A stretch of DNA of 64,000 bases from Bacteroidia bacterium (GCA_030425425.1 JAUIAO010000014.1:1-64000), one strand, 5' to 3'. Shown: positions 26,468 to 35,146, counted from the stretch's first letter. Program-made: numbers and translations. Notes: generated by a model from the sequence alone, not told the origin.

Positions 26468-27139
26468 ATGAGTTTAGAATACAATACAGAAAGAGATTCT
26501 CTCACACTTAGAGAATACGGAAGAAATGTGCAGAATCTTGTGAAGCATATTAAGACAGAGGAGGATAAAGAAAAACGTAACAAATACGCAGCACTTTTGG
26601 TGGAGTTGATGAAAATGATCAACCCGGAATTCAGCAAAGACGCCCAGGAGTATACACAGAAAGTATGGGATGATCTTTTTATCATATCCAAATTTGATCT
26701 GGATGTGGAAAGCCCATTTCCAATTCCGGAAGACACCATTCTGGACAGGAAACCAGACCGAATGCGCTACCAGTCCAATGAAATCAAATTCAGGCACTAT
26801 GGTAGAAACATTGAAATTCTGATCAAAAATGCCATTGATCTGGAAGATCCAAAAGAAAAAGAAGGTGCAATAATTGCCATCGGCAAATTGATGAAGTCTT
26901 TCTACCTGACGTGGAACCGAGACAATATCGAAGATGAGCAAGTCCTGAAAAATATCAAGCAGCTTTCGAATAATCAATTGGATATAGATATCGAAAAAGT
27001 AAAAACCTACGGACTTTTCGATAGCACCAGAAAAGAGCGTTCGTACGACAATAATCAGCGCAACAAGCGCAATAACAATAATAAGGGAGGCGGAAAGCGC
27101 AACTTTCACAATAAAAGACGCAGAAACAACAATAAATAA
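26468..27139 (+). CDS. DUF4290 protein
   Basis: 223 aa. Two similar helical halves contain the repeated motif REYGRNVQNLVKHI (about 17-30) and RHYGRNIEILIKNAI (about 107-121), the mark of DUF4290, found in Bacteroidota and commonly next to murA. The C-terminal 35 residues are an Asn/Arg/Lys/Gly-rich basic tail (KRNNNNKGGGKRN), which suggests nucleic acid binding. Function unknown. The stop overlaps the murA ATG by one base. A long antisense open frame here is only a shadow. Confidence 0.88.
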   Translation: MSLEYNTERDSLTLREYGRNVQNLVKHIKTEEDKEKRNKYAALLVELMKMINPEFSKDAQEYTQKVWDDLFIISKFDLDVESPFPIPEDTILDRKPDRMRYQSNEIKFRHYGRNIEILIKNAIDLEDPKEKEGAIIAIGKLMKSFYLTWNRDNIEDEQVLKNIKQLSNNQLDIDIEKVKTYGLFDSTRKERSYDNNQRNKRNNNNKGGGKRNFHNKRRRNNNK

Positions 27140-28446
27140 TGGCTTCATTTCGAGTGAAGGGAGGAAAACGCCTCAGTGGCACCATCATCCCTCAGGGAGC
27201 AAAGAACGAAGCGCTCCAGATTATCTCAGCAGTGTTGCTGACCGCCGAACCAGTACACATTCGTAAGATTCCCAATATCCGGGATGTGCTCAAGCTCATT
27301 GATCTGCTGGCAGATTTAGGAGTACGGATAGAAAAAACCGGAGAAGAGTCGTACCGTTTTACAGCTAAAGATGTCAATCTAAAGTTTCTTGATTCTGAAG
27401 ATTTTAAAGAAAAAGCTTCATCACTTCGCGGTTCTATCATGATTCTCGGTCCACTTTTGGCGAGATACGGGACTGGTAAAATGCCACGGCCAGGTGGAGA
27501 TAAAATTGGAAGAAGAAGGCTGGATACGCACTTTGTTGGTTTTCAAAAATTGGGAGCCAAATTCGAATACGATTCTAAAAACTCTTTCTATACAGTAGAC
27601 GGCAGTAAGCTTGTAGGAGCATATATGCATCTGGATGAGGCTTCTGTAACCGGAACAGCCAATATCATTATGGCTGCTGTTTTGGCTGAGGGAGTTACTA
27701 CCATTTACAACGCCGCGTGTGAACCTTACATCCAGCAGCTATGTAATATGCTGGTGAGAATGGGCGCCAAGATAGATGGAATTGGTAGTAATCTGCTGAA
27801 AATAGAAGGCGTAGAAGTGCTCTCAGGCACGGATCATACCATGCTTCCGGATATGATCGAGATTGGTAGTTTTATAGGTATGGCAGCAATGACTGGTTCT
27901 GAGCTGACTATCAAAGATGCAAGAATTGATATGCTGGGCATTATTCCTGATACTTTCATGAGATTAGGAATAAAGATGGAGTTCAGAGGTGATGATATCT
28001 ACATTCCCGCTCAGGAGCATTATGAAATCGAGTCATTCATCGATGGCTCTATTCTGACCATCGCTGATGCGATCTGGCCCGGATTTACCCCAGATTTGTT
28101 GAGTATTGCATTGGTCACGGCTACTCAGGCTAAGGGAACTGTTCTCATTCATCAGAAGATGTTTGAAAGCCGGTTATTCTTTGTAGATAAGCTCATCGAT
28201 ATGGGTGCTCAGATCATACTTTGTGATCCACACCGGGCAACAGTCATTGGTTTGGACAGGGCATTCCCACTGCGGGGTATCAGTATGACTAGTCCGGATA
28301 TTAGAGCTGGAGTCTCATTGTTGATTGCAGCGCTTTCTGCAGAAGGTACCAGTACCATTCACAATGTAGAGCAGATAGATCGAGGTTACCAGTTTATTGA
28401 CAAAAGATTAAAAGCTCTTGGAGCTGATATAGAGAGATTTGACTGA
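27139..28446 (+). CDS. murA: UDP-N-acetylglucosamine 1-carboxyvinyltransferase
   Basis: 435 aa, full length. It carries QGAKNEALQIISA at the N-terminus (with the conserved Lys-Asn), RGSIMILGPLLARYG and DTHFVGFQKLGA, and ends with GVSLLIAALSAEGTSTIHNVEQIDRGY. It catalyses the first committed step of peptidoglycan synthesis: enolpyruvyl transfer from PEP to UDP-GlcNAc. In the catalytic loop the residue equal to E. coli Cys115 is Asp121 (MPRPGGDKIGRRRL); Asp at this place keeps activity and prevents alkylation by fosfomycin. It is last in the pepP-DUF4290-murA run and is followed by a strong terminator. Confidence 0.96.
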   Translation: MASFRVKGGKRLSGTIIPQGAKNEALQIISAVLLTAEPVHIRKIPNIRDVLKLIDLLADLGVRIEKTGEESYRFTAKDVNLKFLDSEDFKEKASSLRGSIMILGPLLARYGTGKMPRPGGDKIGRRRLDTHFVGFQKLGAKFEYDSKNSFYTVDGSKLVGAYMHLDEASVTGTANIIMAAVLAEGVTTIYNAACEPYIQQLCNMLVRMGAKIDGIGSNLLKIEGVEVLSGTDHTMLPDMIEIGSFIGMAAMTGSELTIKDARIDMLGIIPDTFMRLGIKMEFRGDDIYIPAQEHYEIESFIDGSILTIADAIWPGFTPDLLSIALVTATQAKGTVLIHQKMFESRLFFVDKLIDMGAQIILCDPHRATVIGLDRAFPLRGISMTSPDIRAGVSLLIAALSAEGTSTIHNVEQIDRGYQFIDKRLKALGADIERFD

Positions 28447-28448
28447 GA

Positions 28449-28499
28449 CTGGTTGAAATAGTTACGCCGTGATCATCGATCACGGCGTATACCAACCAG
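28449..28499 (+). other. Two-tier hairpin just after murA
   Basis: An inner stem TACGCCGTGAT (28463-28473) pairs with ATCACGGCGTA (28479-28489), a perfect 11 bp. An outer stem CTGGTTG (28449-28455) pairs with CAACCAG (28493-28499). There is no T tract after it, so it is not a standard terminator; a true one follows at 28538. It may stabilise the mRNA end or be a protein site. Confidence 0.55.
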
Positions 28500-28537
28500 C
28501 TTTAAGCAGTTTCTCCTTAGAAACCGATTGATATACG

Positions 28538-28564
28538 ATCCAACTCGTGCAGTTGGATTTTTTT
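28538..28564 (+). terminator. Terminator downstream of murA
   Basis: Stem ATCCAACT (28538-28545) pairs with AGTTGGAT (28551-28558) around CGTGC, followed by a run of T to 28564. Confidence 0.88.
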
Positions 28565-28594
28565 ATCCCCACTTTTTTCGAATTTTTCTGAAAT

Positions 28595-29161
28595 TCAGAT
28601 TTGATCCAGCATTTTTCGATTGTCTGAATTTTGTTTTTTGTATGCCGTGGGAGTCATTCCTGTTTCTTTTTTGAATTGGCTGGATAGATGGGCCACGCTA
28701 CTATAATTCAGCTGATAGGCGATTTCAGAGAGGTTTTTTTCATCATAAAAGAGCAACTCCTTTACTTTTTCTATTTTTTGTGCTGTGATATACTTTTCAA
28801 TAGTGACTCCTTCTACCGAAGAAAATAGTCGACTCAAATATGAATATTCATGATTTAATTTTTCAGATAAAAATGTCGAAAAATTAACGTTGAGCATTTC
28901 TTGACTGTGATGGATTTGCTCAATGATCGCTGATTTAATCTGTGATATTAATTTTGACTTGCCGGATTCCAGCAATTCAAAACCATCCGCTTTGAGTTTT
29001 TTCGAAAAATTCTCAATTTCATTTTCGCTAAGTTGGGTACTTAGCCGTACTTCTCCCAATACAACATTCAATGGATGAATGCCTTCAGACTCGAATATGT
29101 CTTTGACGGCAGCTATACACCGCGGACATACCATGTTTTTTACGTAGATACTTTGAGCCAT
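28595..29161 (-). CDS. AraC-family regulator with N-terminal heavy-metal-associated-like domain
   Basis: 188 aa. Residues 1-65 look like an HMA (copper-chaperone) fold: IYVKNMVCPRCIAAVKDIFE with CxxC at Cys12/Cys15, then VNVVLGEV-like beta strand and a second helix. Residues 85-188 are an AraC/XylS DNA-binding domain with two helix-turn-helices (SYLSRLFSSVEGVTIEKYI and LSEIAYQLNYSSVAHLSSQFKKETG). It is probably a cytoplasmic regulator that senses a thiophilic metal directly, but no metal exporter is adjacent. It lies downstream of the DUF2892 gene with a terminator between. Confidence 0.82.
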   Translation of the reverse strand: MAQSIYVKNMVCPRCIAAVKDIFESEGIHPLNVVLGEVRLSTQLSENEIENFSKKLKADGFELLESGKSKLISQIKSAIIEQIHHSQEMLNVNFSTFLSEKLNHEYSYLSRLFSSVEGVTIEKYITAQKIEKVKELLFYDEKNLSEIAYQLNYSSVAHLSSQFKKETGMTPTAYKKQNSDNRKMLDQI

Positions 29162-29220
29162 GACCTGGATGACTGCAAATTAATTTATGGAGATTACTAT
29201 TAAAATCAAAAACAAGAAAA

Positions 29221-29240
29221 ACCCGGACGCTAGTCCGGGT
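29221..29240 (-). terminator. Terminator downstream of the DUF2892 gene
   Basis: ACCCGGAC (29221-29228) pairs with GTCCGGGT (29233-29240) around GCTA. On the minus strand it is followed by TTTTTC and more T, the right order for the gene at 29248-29454. Confidence 0.85.
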
Positions 29241-29247
29241 ATCTTCT

Positions 29248-29454
29248 TTAATTCTCTGTTTTACAAGTTTTAATGCCAAAAGGTGCGTACAGTGGACAGA
29301 AACTGATCAGGCTTGTAAGTACAAAAACTGCCGCCAAAACCACCAATACGATACCTAAAGTACCACTGATAATTCCTGAGAAATACAAGTAAGCAACTAC
29401 TGCAGCGATGATCAATCGGATCACTTTGTCTGCGGTTCCCATGTTCTTTTTCAT
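29248..29454 (-). CDS. DUF2892 (YgaP-like) small membrane protein
   Basis: 68 aa from the ATG at 29454. The sequence MKKNMGTADKVIR followed by two hydrophobic helices (LIIAAVVAYLYFSGI and LGIVLVVLAAVFVLTSLI) and the ending FCPLYAPFGIKTCKTEN is typical of DUF2892, which also forms the membrane part of YgaP next to a rhodanese domain. Two cysteines near the C-terminus (CPLY and KTCK) are conserved in many relatives. Inner membrane; role unclear, often linked with sulfane sulfur handling. Its promoter carries a Crp/Fnr-type operator. Confidence 0.88.
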   Translation of the reverse strand: MKKNMGTADKVIRLIIAAVVAYLYFSGIISGTLGIVLVVLAAVFVLTSLISFCPLYAPFGIKTCKTEN

Positions 29455-29512
29455 ATTCAATTAATTTTGATTCTATCAATTATTTTAGTTCGAAATATTG
29501 AACTACATAATA

Positions 29513-29556
29513 CAAAACTACCAACAATAGGAAGTGTTTTCAGTGACCTTAGTCAC
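29513..29556 (-). promoter_or_regulatory. Promoter with Crp/Fnr-type operator upstream of the DUF2892 gene
   Basis: Read on the minus strand, the dyad GTGAC-TAAG-GTCAC (29543-29556) lies before a -7 box TAGTTTTG (29520 down to 29513). The dyad centre is 29.5 bases from the first base of the -7 box, so about -42 from the expected start, the class II activator position. The rhodanese promoter at 54566-54609 has the same dyad type and the same spacing. Confidence 0.7.
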
Positions 29557-29559
29557 CGC

Positions 29560-30177
29560 TTAGAGAATTTTAATCGAGTTTCCTTCCTGCAATACTTTGC
29601 CTTCATTCTCTAGTTTTTTCATCACACGGCTAATCACCTCGCGGGCAGTTCCCAGTTCACTGGCAATTTGTCTATGCGAAATCTTAAGGCTTTTGGTTTT
29701 CATCAAGTCAGCTTTTTCGCTTAGATAATTGAACAACCTTTCATCCATTTTTTTAAACAACACATGGTGAATTGTGTCCAGTAATTCTGAATATCTCAGA
29801 TTGTATTGCTGATAAAAAATTGTATTGATATCGGGGAATTGATGCACCCAGTTAGGCACCTTGTCAGAGGGGATAAGTAAGGCAGTGGTCTCTTCTTCTG
29901 TAGCTGCAAACACCTTGCTGGGTTCATTTCTCAGGCTGGAGGCAAAGGACATGATACAGCTCTCGTCTGGTTTAATATAATAAAGGAGCAGTTCTTTGTC
30001 TTCAAACCGATTGTAAACTTTAATGAGGCCATCTAGCACTATCGGAACTACTTTTACATATTGTCCTACTCTTAATATTTCAGTGCCTGCAGGAATAGTC
30101 TGAGTAGTAGAAGCACTCATAAGTTCTGCTAGCAACGGAGCGCTGAGATGAGATATGGCTTTTGGGTATTCTTGCAT
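29560..30177 (-). CDS. Crp/Fnr-family transcriptional regulator
   Basis: 205 aa. The N-terminal cyclic-nucleotide-binding-like beta roll (about 20-110, TIPAGTEILRVGQYVKVVPIVLDGLIKVYN) leads through a long helix to a winged HTH (KISHRQIASELGTAREVISRVMKKLENEG). The recognition helix GTAREVISRVM is standard for the family. The only Cys in the N-terminal half is in DESCIMSFA, so an Fnr-type iron-sulfur cluster is unlikely. It is a likely activator of the adjacent DUF2892 gene and of the rhodanese gene at 54.6 kb (shared operator). It starts 2 bases after the CotH gene stop, so it can be co-transcribed with it. Confidence 0.92.
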   Translation of the reverse strand: MQEYPKAISHLSAPLLAELMSASTTQTIPAGTEILRVGQYVKVVPIVLDGLIKVYNRFEDKELLLYYIKPDESCIMSFASSLRNEPSKVFAATEEETTALLIPSDKVPNWVHQFPDINTIFYQQYNLRYSELLDTIHHVLFKKMDERLFNYLSEKADLMKTKSLKISHRQIASELGTAREVISRVMKKLENEGKVLQEGNSIKIL

Positions 30178-30179
30178 TG

Positions 30180-31739
30180 CTAGTCTGTTACGATGATTTT
30201 ACGGACAGGTAAGAGCTGCTTGTCCGATAAAATTCTCAATAAATAAACTCCTTGATCTAAATCATGAGCTATTTCAAACGCAGGTTCCGTAAATGAGGTA
30301 CTCATGACTTCCTGTCCATCCAAAGTGTAAACGCTCACTGTACCTTGCTTGTAGCTATTGTTAAGCTGAAAGGACAAATGATTTTTAGAGGGGTTTGGAT
30401 ATACAGAGTAATCTTTCACTTTCTGGTTTGAAGAGAGCGGGTCAAAACGCTCTAATTGATTAAGAGCTGTTTCATAGCGTCGGCTGATATATTCTTTCAG
30501 GCCATACCTTACATGGAAGTTTTCAAGCCTATTCGCAAAAGAGGTATTGAAATTCTCTACACTCCAACCATAGTCCAGCGTTCGGTAAGTGTCTCTTTCT
30601 GCAGCATCCTGTAACAAAGACTTGAGCTCATCGATTTTTGGGTTTAAGTGTGTTGGATTAAACGAATTTTGTAATAATTGATGGATATGGTTTGAGAATG
30701 AATTTCTGAAAGATTCAACTTCTAATATCCTTTTGGTGAGTGGCCGGCTATCAAAATACCATTCATAGATATTCCATTCTGCCCAATCCTGATCAAACCA
30801 ATCTACACCCAAAGTATTGTCCAGGTCATATGGGATATAGTAGAACTTACCATCCTCTGGATTGTCATACAGATAGTAATTGTTTTGGTTCATCCCATAA
30901 TTGTCCCAGTGTGCTGCCAATACCTCTACTGCCAGTGCCCGTAAGTAGCTATCCACATCAAATACTTTTGAGATTTCTTCTTCAAAATCGAGCTTCGGTG
31001 CCTGATTTAGTATTTTGATGAAATTGGCAAGACCAGAATAGTCATCTTCTTCTTCATTGGTTTTTAACTCATACGCTCTTCTTCCTGAGTTTTCTTCCTT
31101 ATATGCATTCTGGTCATCACCTCTGTAAAACAAATCAGCAGGCCATAGACATTTATACAGATTGCCATCTTTGTTACCAAATCGCTCTTCTATAAATTCT
31201 TCATCTATATGCTCTACGTTTATATATAGACCTTTGTACTCATCATTTATGTAGAGTTCCACATGGTTCACACGGGAGGCTATGGCACCAATTTCTGCCA
31301 TCATATCCCAGCAAAGTTTTGATCTGATAATTGTTGGGTCATTGTGTTCTCCATTCAGGTTGAATTTTTCAAACCCATCCAGATCACGACCTTTTTCGAA
31401 TGAATTGAATGATACTTTGAATGACTTTTTAGCTGCATTTCTGGAAGTATTGCCTCTTAACCGGAAGCCTACATTTTCTTCAATATCGGATCTCGTGTTG
31501 GATTGAAACTTGAATGTTGCTGGAAATTCCTCGTCACTTTGTTCATTTCCCGGGGCTAAAATGTAGTCTATGTCTGACTGACTGATTGTAATGTCTATTC
31601 GGGCTAAGTTATCATCTTCATATAACGCACTGTATTTTGGAGTAGACGGCTGAGTGTAAGCTGTAACACTTAGTAAAGTACAGAAGAGGTTAAAAATGAG
31701 AAATTTGATTTTTTGAGGGATGTTAAAAAGGTTAATCAT
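30180..31739 (-). CDS. CotH-kinase-like protein with T9SS sorting tail
   Basis: 519 aa. Signal peptide ends SVTAYTQ (about 30). The central region matches the CotH family: VGFRLRGNTSRNAAKKSFKVSF, GFEKFNLNGEHNDPTIIRSKLCWDMM, VNHVELYINDEYKGLYINVEHIDEEFI and the metal-site YIPYDLDNTLG. CotH proteins are atypical kinases that phosphorylate secreted proteins in spore formers. The last 75 residues (YSVYPNPSKNHLSFQL ... GVYLLRILS) are a T9SS type A sorting domain, so the protein is exported to the surface. It is directly followed by the Crp/Fnr gene. Confidence 0.88.
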   Translation of the reverse strand: MINLFNIPQKIKFLIFNLFCTLLSVTAYTQPSTPKYSALYEDDNLARIDITISQSDIDYILAPGNEQSDEEFPATFKFQSNTRSDIEENVGFRLRGNTSRNAAKKSFKVSFNSFEKGRDLDGFEKFNLNGEHNDPTIIRSKLCWDMMAEIGAIASRVNHVELYINDEYKGLYINVEHIDEEFIEERFGNKDGNLYKCLWPADLFYRGDDQNAYKEENSGRRAYELKTNEEEDDYSGLANFIKILNQAPKLDFEEEISKVFDVDSYLRALAVEVLAAHWDNYGMNQNNYYLYDNPEDGKFYYIPYDLDNTLGVDWFDQDWAEWNIYEWYFDSRPLTKRILEVESFRNSFSNHIHQLLQNSFNPTHLNPKIDELKSLLQDAAERDTYRTLDYGWSVENFNTSFANRLENFHVRYGLKEYISRRYETALNQLERFDPLSSNQKVKDYSVYPNPSKNHLSFQLNNSYKQGTVSVYTLDGQEVMSTSFTEPAFEIAHDLDQGVYLLRILSDKQLLPVRKIIVTD

Positions 31740-31845
31740 TGTTGTTGTTAGGAATTCTACGGCAATATTAGTTGTTCTATTACTAGATTTTTTGCCTAAA
31801 AACTTCTTTAATTGTACTTAATTAATAATTAAAACCACGATTATT

Positions 31846-33534
31846 TTGATTAACTACCTACAAAAAACGAGACAAATACTTTCAGTATTTGTACTTGTGT
31901 CCGTGATGTCATCCTGTGGTTTAGACGAAATTACAGAATTAGATCCGGATAAGATTTACTTGCCAAATTATGAAGGCGGAATTGCGCTACTCATCGTCAA
32001 TGACACAATCAGATTCAGAGACTTTCTTGACGAAACTATTAATGATTCTTCGTCCTATACGATAGATGAAAACGACAGAATATTATTTAGCTATGAACTA
32101 GACTCTCAGAGTTTTAGCGCTGGAAATGAGTTCGTTGATATTGAGAATATTGAAAACAGTCAATACATCGAGAGTCCATATCCCGTAACAGGGGTACTTT
32201 TACAGGATGTGACGATTCCCATTAAAAGGACTATTGAATTTGAGTTTCCTTCTACAAAAAACGAACAGATAGACTCTGTTTATTACAATCAGGGGCAGTT
32301 TCATTTTGAGTTAAATACAAGCTTTCCAGGGACGGTTAATTACATGTTTTCTACTGGAGCTTTTACTTTACAGAATTCAATAGCGGACAGTATAGTAATT
32401 GATTCTACCTTGAGAAAATCTTCTGCTAAGCCATCTGTGATCGGAGATCATAAAATTTTGCTGGACGGCTACAAAACCAACCTGACAAGTGAGTCTGGTC
32501 AAAACAAATTTTATGTAAATATAGATGCAAGTGTTGAGTTAAAAGCAGGGGATGTACTCACAGGTAATGAATATCTGAATGTGGACTTGACTATCTCAGA
32601 TCCATATTTTAAATATGTTTTTGGATATTTCGAGCAGGATACCTTCGCGATTTCCGAAGAGCGCGTAGATCTTGATGTGTTTGACGACCTTGGAGGTTCG
32701 GGAATTGAATTTGAAGGTCCGACTTTAACATTTGATGTAAACAACAGTTTTGGTGTTCCAATTCGAGTCAATTTTGGGAGTGTTTATGCAACTTTTGAAG
32801 ACAAGCCTGACGTTTATTTTCAGGATAACAACGGTGATCCTCTTGTATTGAATATAGATTCCCCTGACACTACACAACTGGGGCAGTCTGTTAATTCTTT
32901 GGTTAGTATTAGTCCTGATAATTCGAATATTAGAGATATCCTTTCAGGATCACCTACCCAGTTGATCATGTCTCTGGATGGTTATACAAATCCTGAAGGG
33001 CATACGGATGAAAACGGAGATGTGGTTACTAACTTTCTGTGGAGTAGTTCTGGGATTAATGTGAAAGCCAAGGTAACCATTCCTTTAAGTGTGAAGATTG
33101 ATGGATTCGAATATGAAACCACCAATGAGCTGGGAGAAATGCCTGACGAGGCAAGGGATACCGAAGAGCTAAAGCTTGTGATCTATACACTCAACGAGTT
33201 ACCATTTACTGGAGCTTTGGATTTGTATATGCTTGATGCACAGGGAAACACGCTAGACTCTGTAATAATGGAAGGTACGAGTAGTCTTTTCGAGGCACCA
33301 TCTTCTTATGATTCAGATGGTAAGGTTACTGCACCTAGTGAGCATTCAGAGGAAATCGTACTGGATAATGATGCTATCGAAGCTCTGATTGATTCTGATG
33401 AACTGAAAATCGTGTTCCGACTAGATTCATACGATAGTAGCTCTGATAATTTTGTGGAGGTATTTGCCGATTATGAGATGATTCTCAAAATCGGACTTTC
33501 AGGTAATGTTTCGTACGACTTAAACGGTAATTAA
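31846..33534 (+). CDS. Lipoprotein of unknown function, co-transcribed with a DUF5723 protein
   Basis: 562 aa from a TTG start, which is needed to give a signal peptide; the lipobox ends at Cys24 (VMSSCG). The rest is acidic and beta-rich without Cys, with segments such as FSAGNEFVDIENIEN and GGSGIEFEGPTLTFDVNNSFGVPIRVNFG, similar in style to large Bacteroidota surface lipoproteins. No enzyme motif is seen. It is followed after 2 bases by the DUF5723 gene; such pairs may work together at the outer membrane (inference). Confidence 0.8.
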   Translation: MINYLQKTRQILSVFVLVSVMSSCGLDEITELDPDKIYLPNYEGGIALLIVNDTIRFRDFLDETINDSSSYTIDENDRILFSYELDSQSFSAGNEFVDIENIENSQYIESPYPVTGVLLQDVTIPIKRTIEFEFPSTKNEQIDSVYYNQGQFHFELNTSFPGTVNYMFSTGAFTLQNSIADSIVIDSTLRKSSAKPSVIGDHKILLDGYKTNLTSESGQNKFYVNIDASVELKAGDVLTGNEYLNVDLTISDPYFKYVFGYFEQDTFAISEERVDLDVFDDLGGSGIEFEGPTLTFDVNNSFGVPIRVNFGSVYATFEDKPDVYFQDNNGDPLVLNIDSPDTTQLGQSVNSLVSISPDNSNIRDILSGSPTQLIMSLDGYTNPEGHTDENGDVVTNFLWSSSGINVKAKVTIPLSVKIDGFEYETTNELGEMPDEARDTEELKLVIYTLNELPFTGALDLYMLDAQGNTLDSVIMEGTSSLFEAPSSYDSDGKVTAPSEHSEEIVLDNDAIEALIDSDELKIVFRLDSYDSSSDNFVEVFADYEMILKIGLSGNVSYDLNGN

Positions 33535-33536
33535 TT

Positions 33537-34919
33537 ATGAAGAAGTTTTTATATATTACATTATTCGCAATTGCCAATTTAAGTTTCGGGCAATATGATC
33601 TGAGTTTCTATCAGATGGGTAACGCTACTCCTCAACACAATAACTATAATGCCGCAGTTTTTCCAAAGGGAAAGGCATTCTTTAGTTTGCCTGTGATTTC
33701 AGGGGTCAATACCAGCGTAAGTCTCGGCTTTGGGATGAATGACATTCTAACAAAAACTGGTGATTCCACATTAGTTGATATTGATAAATTTCTTGCTGAG
33801 CAAACCGAAGGAACCTTCATGAATTACAGCTTTAATCCAACCATTTTTATGATGGGATTTAGAGTTGGCGAAAAAGGGTTTCTTACAGCTTTCGCAAATG
33901 AGCGAATGGATTTCACTATGTTTTATCCATTGAAAATGATCCAGTTTGCCTGGAACGGTAATGCAGAATATGTTGGTGAAAATTATGTGATCGATGATTT
34001 CAAATATAATTTTACAGCATATCATGAGTATGGAATTGGATATGGACATACCTTTAATATTGCTGGCATGAATACGACATTTGGAGTAAGAGCAAAGTAT
34101 TTAGTTGGCTGGGCTCATGCAGGAATAGAAGAAGACGTATCCATGAATATTTACACAGCGGATGCTACCTCTGAAAATCCATACATGATGGAAGTCACAT
34201 TGAATTCAGGGAAAATGGTTCAGGCAGGCTTCAATCAATTAGAAAGTTTACAGGATGATGGTGCTGCAATTGATTATTTTATTAATAATCAGAACACGGG
34301 GTTTGGACTTGATTTCGGCGTGGATATGGACGTAACAGACCGCATAAGTGCTGGTCTTGCCATCAACGATCTAGGTTTTATTGATTGGAAAGATGATTCT
34401 GAGTCTGTTAGTTTTAATGGAACCAGTTTCACCATAGAAGGCAGTGCTTTTGATGATCTGGATAAACTCGGAGAAACTGTTCAGGATTCTATTGACAATC
34501 TTGAGATCGATACTGCCGCAGCAGAATTCCGCACATCACTTAATAGCAAAGTTTTCCTTTCCGGAAGCTATCGGGTGACTGATCAGGGATATGCTATGCT
34601 GACAGTCTCAAACTTTTTTAATCAGGGAGAGATGAACAGTGCTTTGGGAGTAGGATACAGACAGGATTTTGGAAATTGGTTTACATTCTCACTTACCGGA
34701 TCATACAGTAAGCAATTTGGGCCTGACTTTGGTGCTGGTCTGATGCTTAGAGGTGGTTTCTTCCAGCTTTATACCAATGTGGATAATATCATGAATACAA
34801 TAGACATTCCGAATGCCCAAGGTTTCAATATCAAATTTGGAATCAACTTCGTATTTGGGAAGCACGGTATTCCGGACAAAATCATTAAAAATCCGGATGA
34901 CGTAGATATCACCTACTGA
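33537..34919 (+). CDS. DUF5723 outer-membrane barrel-like protein
   Basis: 460 aa. Signal peptide ends ANLSFGQ (19). It then has YDLSFYQMGNATPQHNNYNAAVFPKGKAFFSLP, the typical opening of DUF5723 proteins, and alternating beta strands with aromatic ends (GFLTAFANERMDFTMFYPL, FGVRAKYLVGWAHAGIEED) to the end, as in PorV/FadL-like barrels. It probably sits in the outer membrane; function unknown. It is the second gene of an operon with the lipoprotein, and is closed by a terminator. Confidence 0.8.
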   Translation: MKKFLYITLFAIANLSFGQYDLSFYQMGNATPQHNNYNAAVFPKGKAFFSLPVISGVNTSVSLGFGMNDILTKTGDSTLVDIDKFLAEQTEGTFMNYSFNPTIFMMGFRVGEKGFLTAFANERMDFTMFYPLKMIQFAWNGNAEYVGENYVIDDFKYNFTAYHEYGIGYGHTFNIAGMNTTFGVRAKYLVGWAHAGIEEDVSMNIYTADATSENPYMMEVTLNSGKMVQAGFNQLESLQDDGAAIDYFINNQNTGFGLDFGVDMDVTDRISAGLAINDLGFIDWKDDSESVSFNGTSFTIEGSAFDDLDKLGETVQDSIDNLEIDTAAAEFRTSLNSKVFLSGSYRVTDQGYAMLTVSNFFNQGEMNSALGVGYRQDFGNWFTFSLTGSYSKQFGPDFGAGLMLRGGFFQLYTNVDNIMNTIDIPNAQGFNIKFGINFVFGKHGIPDKIIKNPDDVDITY

Positions 34920-35146
34920 TTGTTTAAAAGAATCAAATGATTGACCGGCACATTGCGTTTAGTAGTGTGCCGGTTTTTGTTTGTACAGTTCACACAAACA
35001 GTTTCATCATCAGGTAGCCAATATGTGCTTTCATGATAAAACTCCACCAGTTCCAGGATTTGGTTGAACGTACGAGCGTCTAATTGATATACTTCACTTG
35101 TAAATCGATCCTGTGCTTTGTAATATGTGGGTTTTACGCTGGTCAT
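34913..35146 (-). CDS. Small hypothetical protein (doubtful)
   Basis: 77 aa from an ATG. The first 50 residues (KPTYYKAQDRFTSEVYQLDARTFNQILELVEFYHESTYWLPDDETVCVNC) look protein-like, with one CVNC motif, but the last 20 residues are read from the terminator of the convergent DUF5723 gene and the ORF overlaps that gene by 7 bases. It could be a real short gene or a fragment. No family recognised. Confidence 0.4.
   Translation of the reverse strand: MTSVKPTYYKAQDRFTSEVYQLDARTFNQILELVEFYHESTYWLPDDETVCVNCTNKNRHTTKRNVPVNHLILLNNQ
34944..34977 (+). terminator. Terminator downstream of the DUF5723 gene
   Basis: ACCGGCACA (34944-34952) pairs with TGTGCCGGT (34965-34973), then T tract to 34977. It lies inside the 3' end of the opposite-strand small ORF. 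Confidence 0.85.

Noticed and set aside
26474-27148. 224-codon open frame on the minus strand
   Set aside because: It lies fully opposite the DUF4290 gene, whose family and operon position are clear; its hydrophobic translation is the usual mirror of a charged protein.
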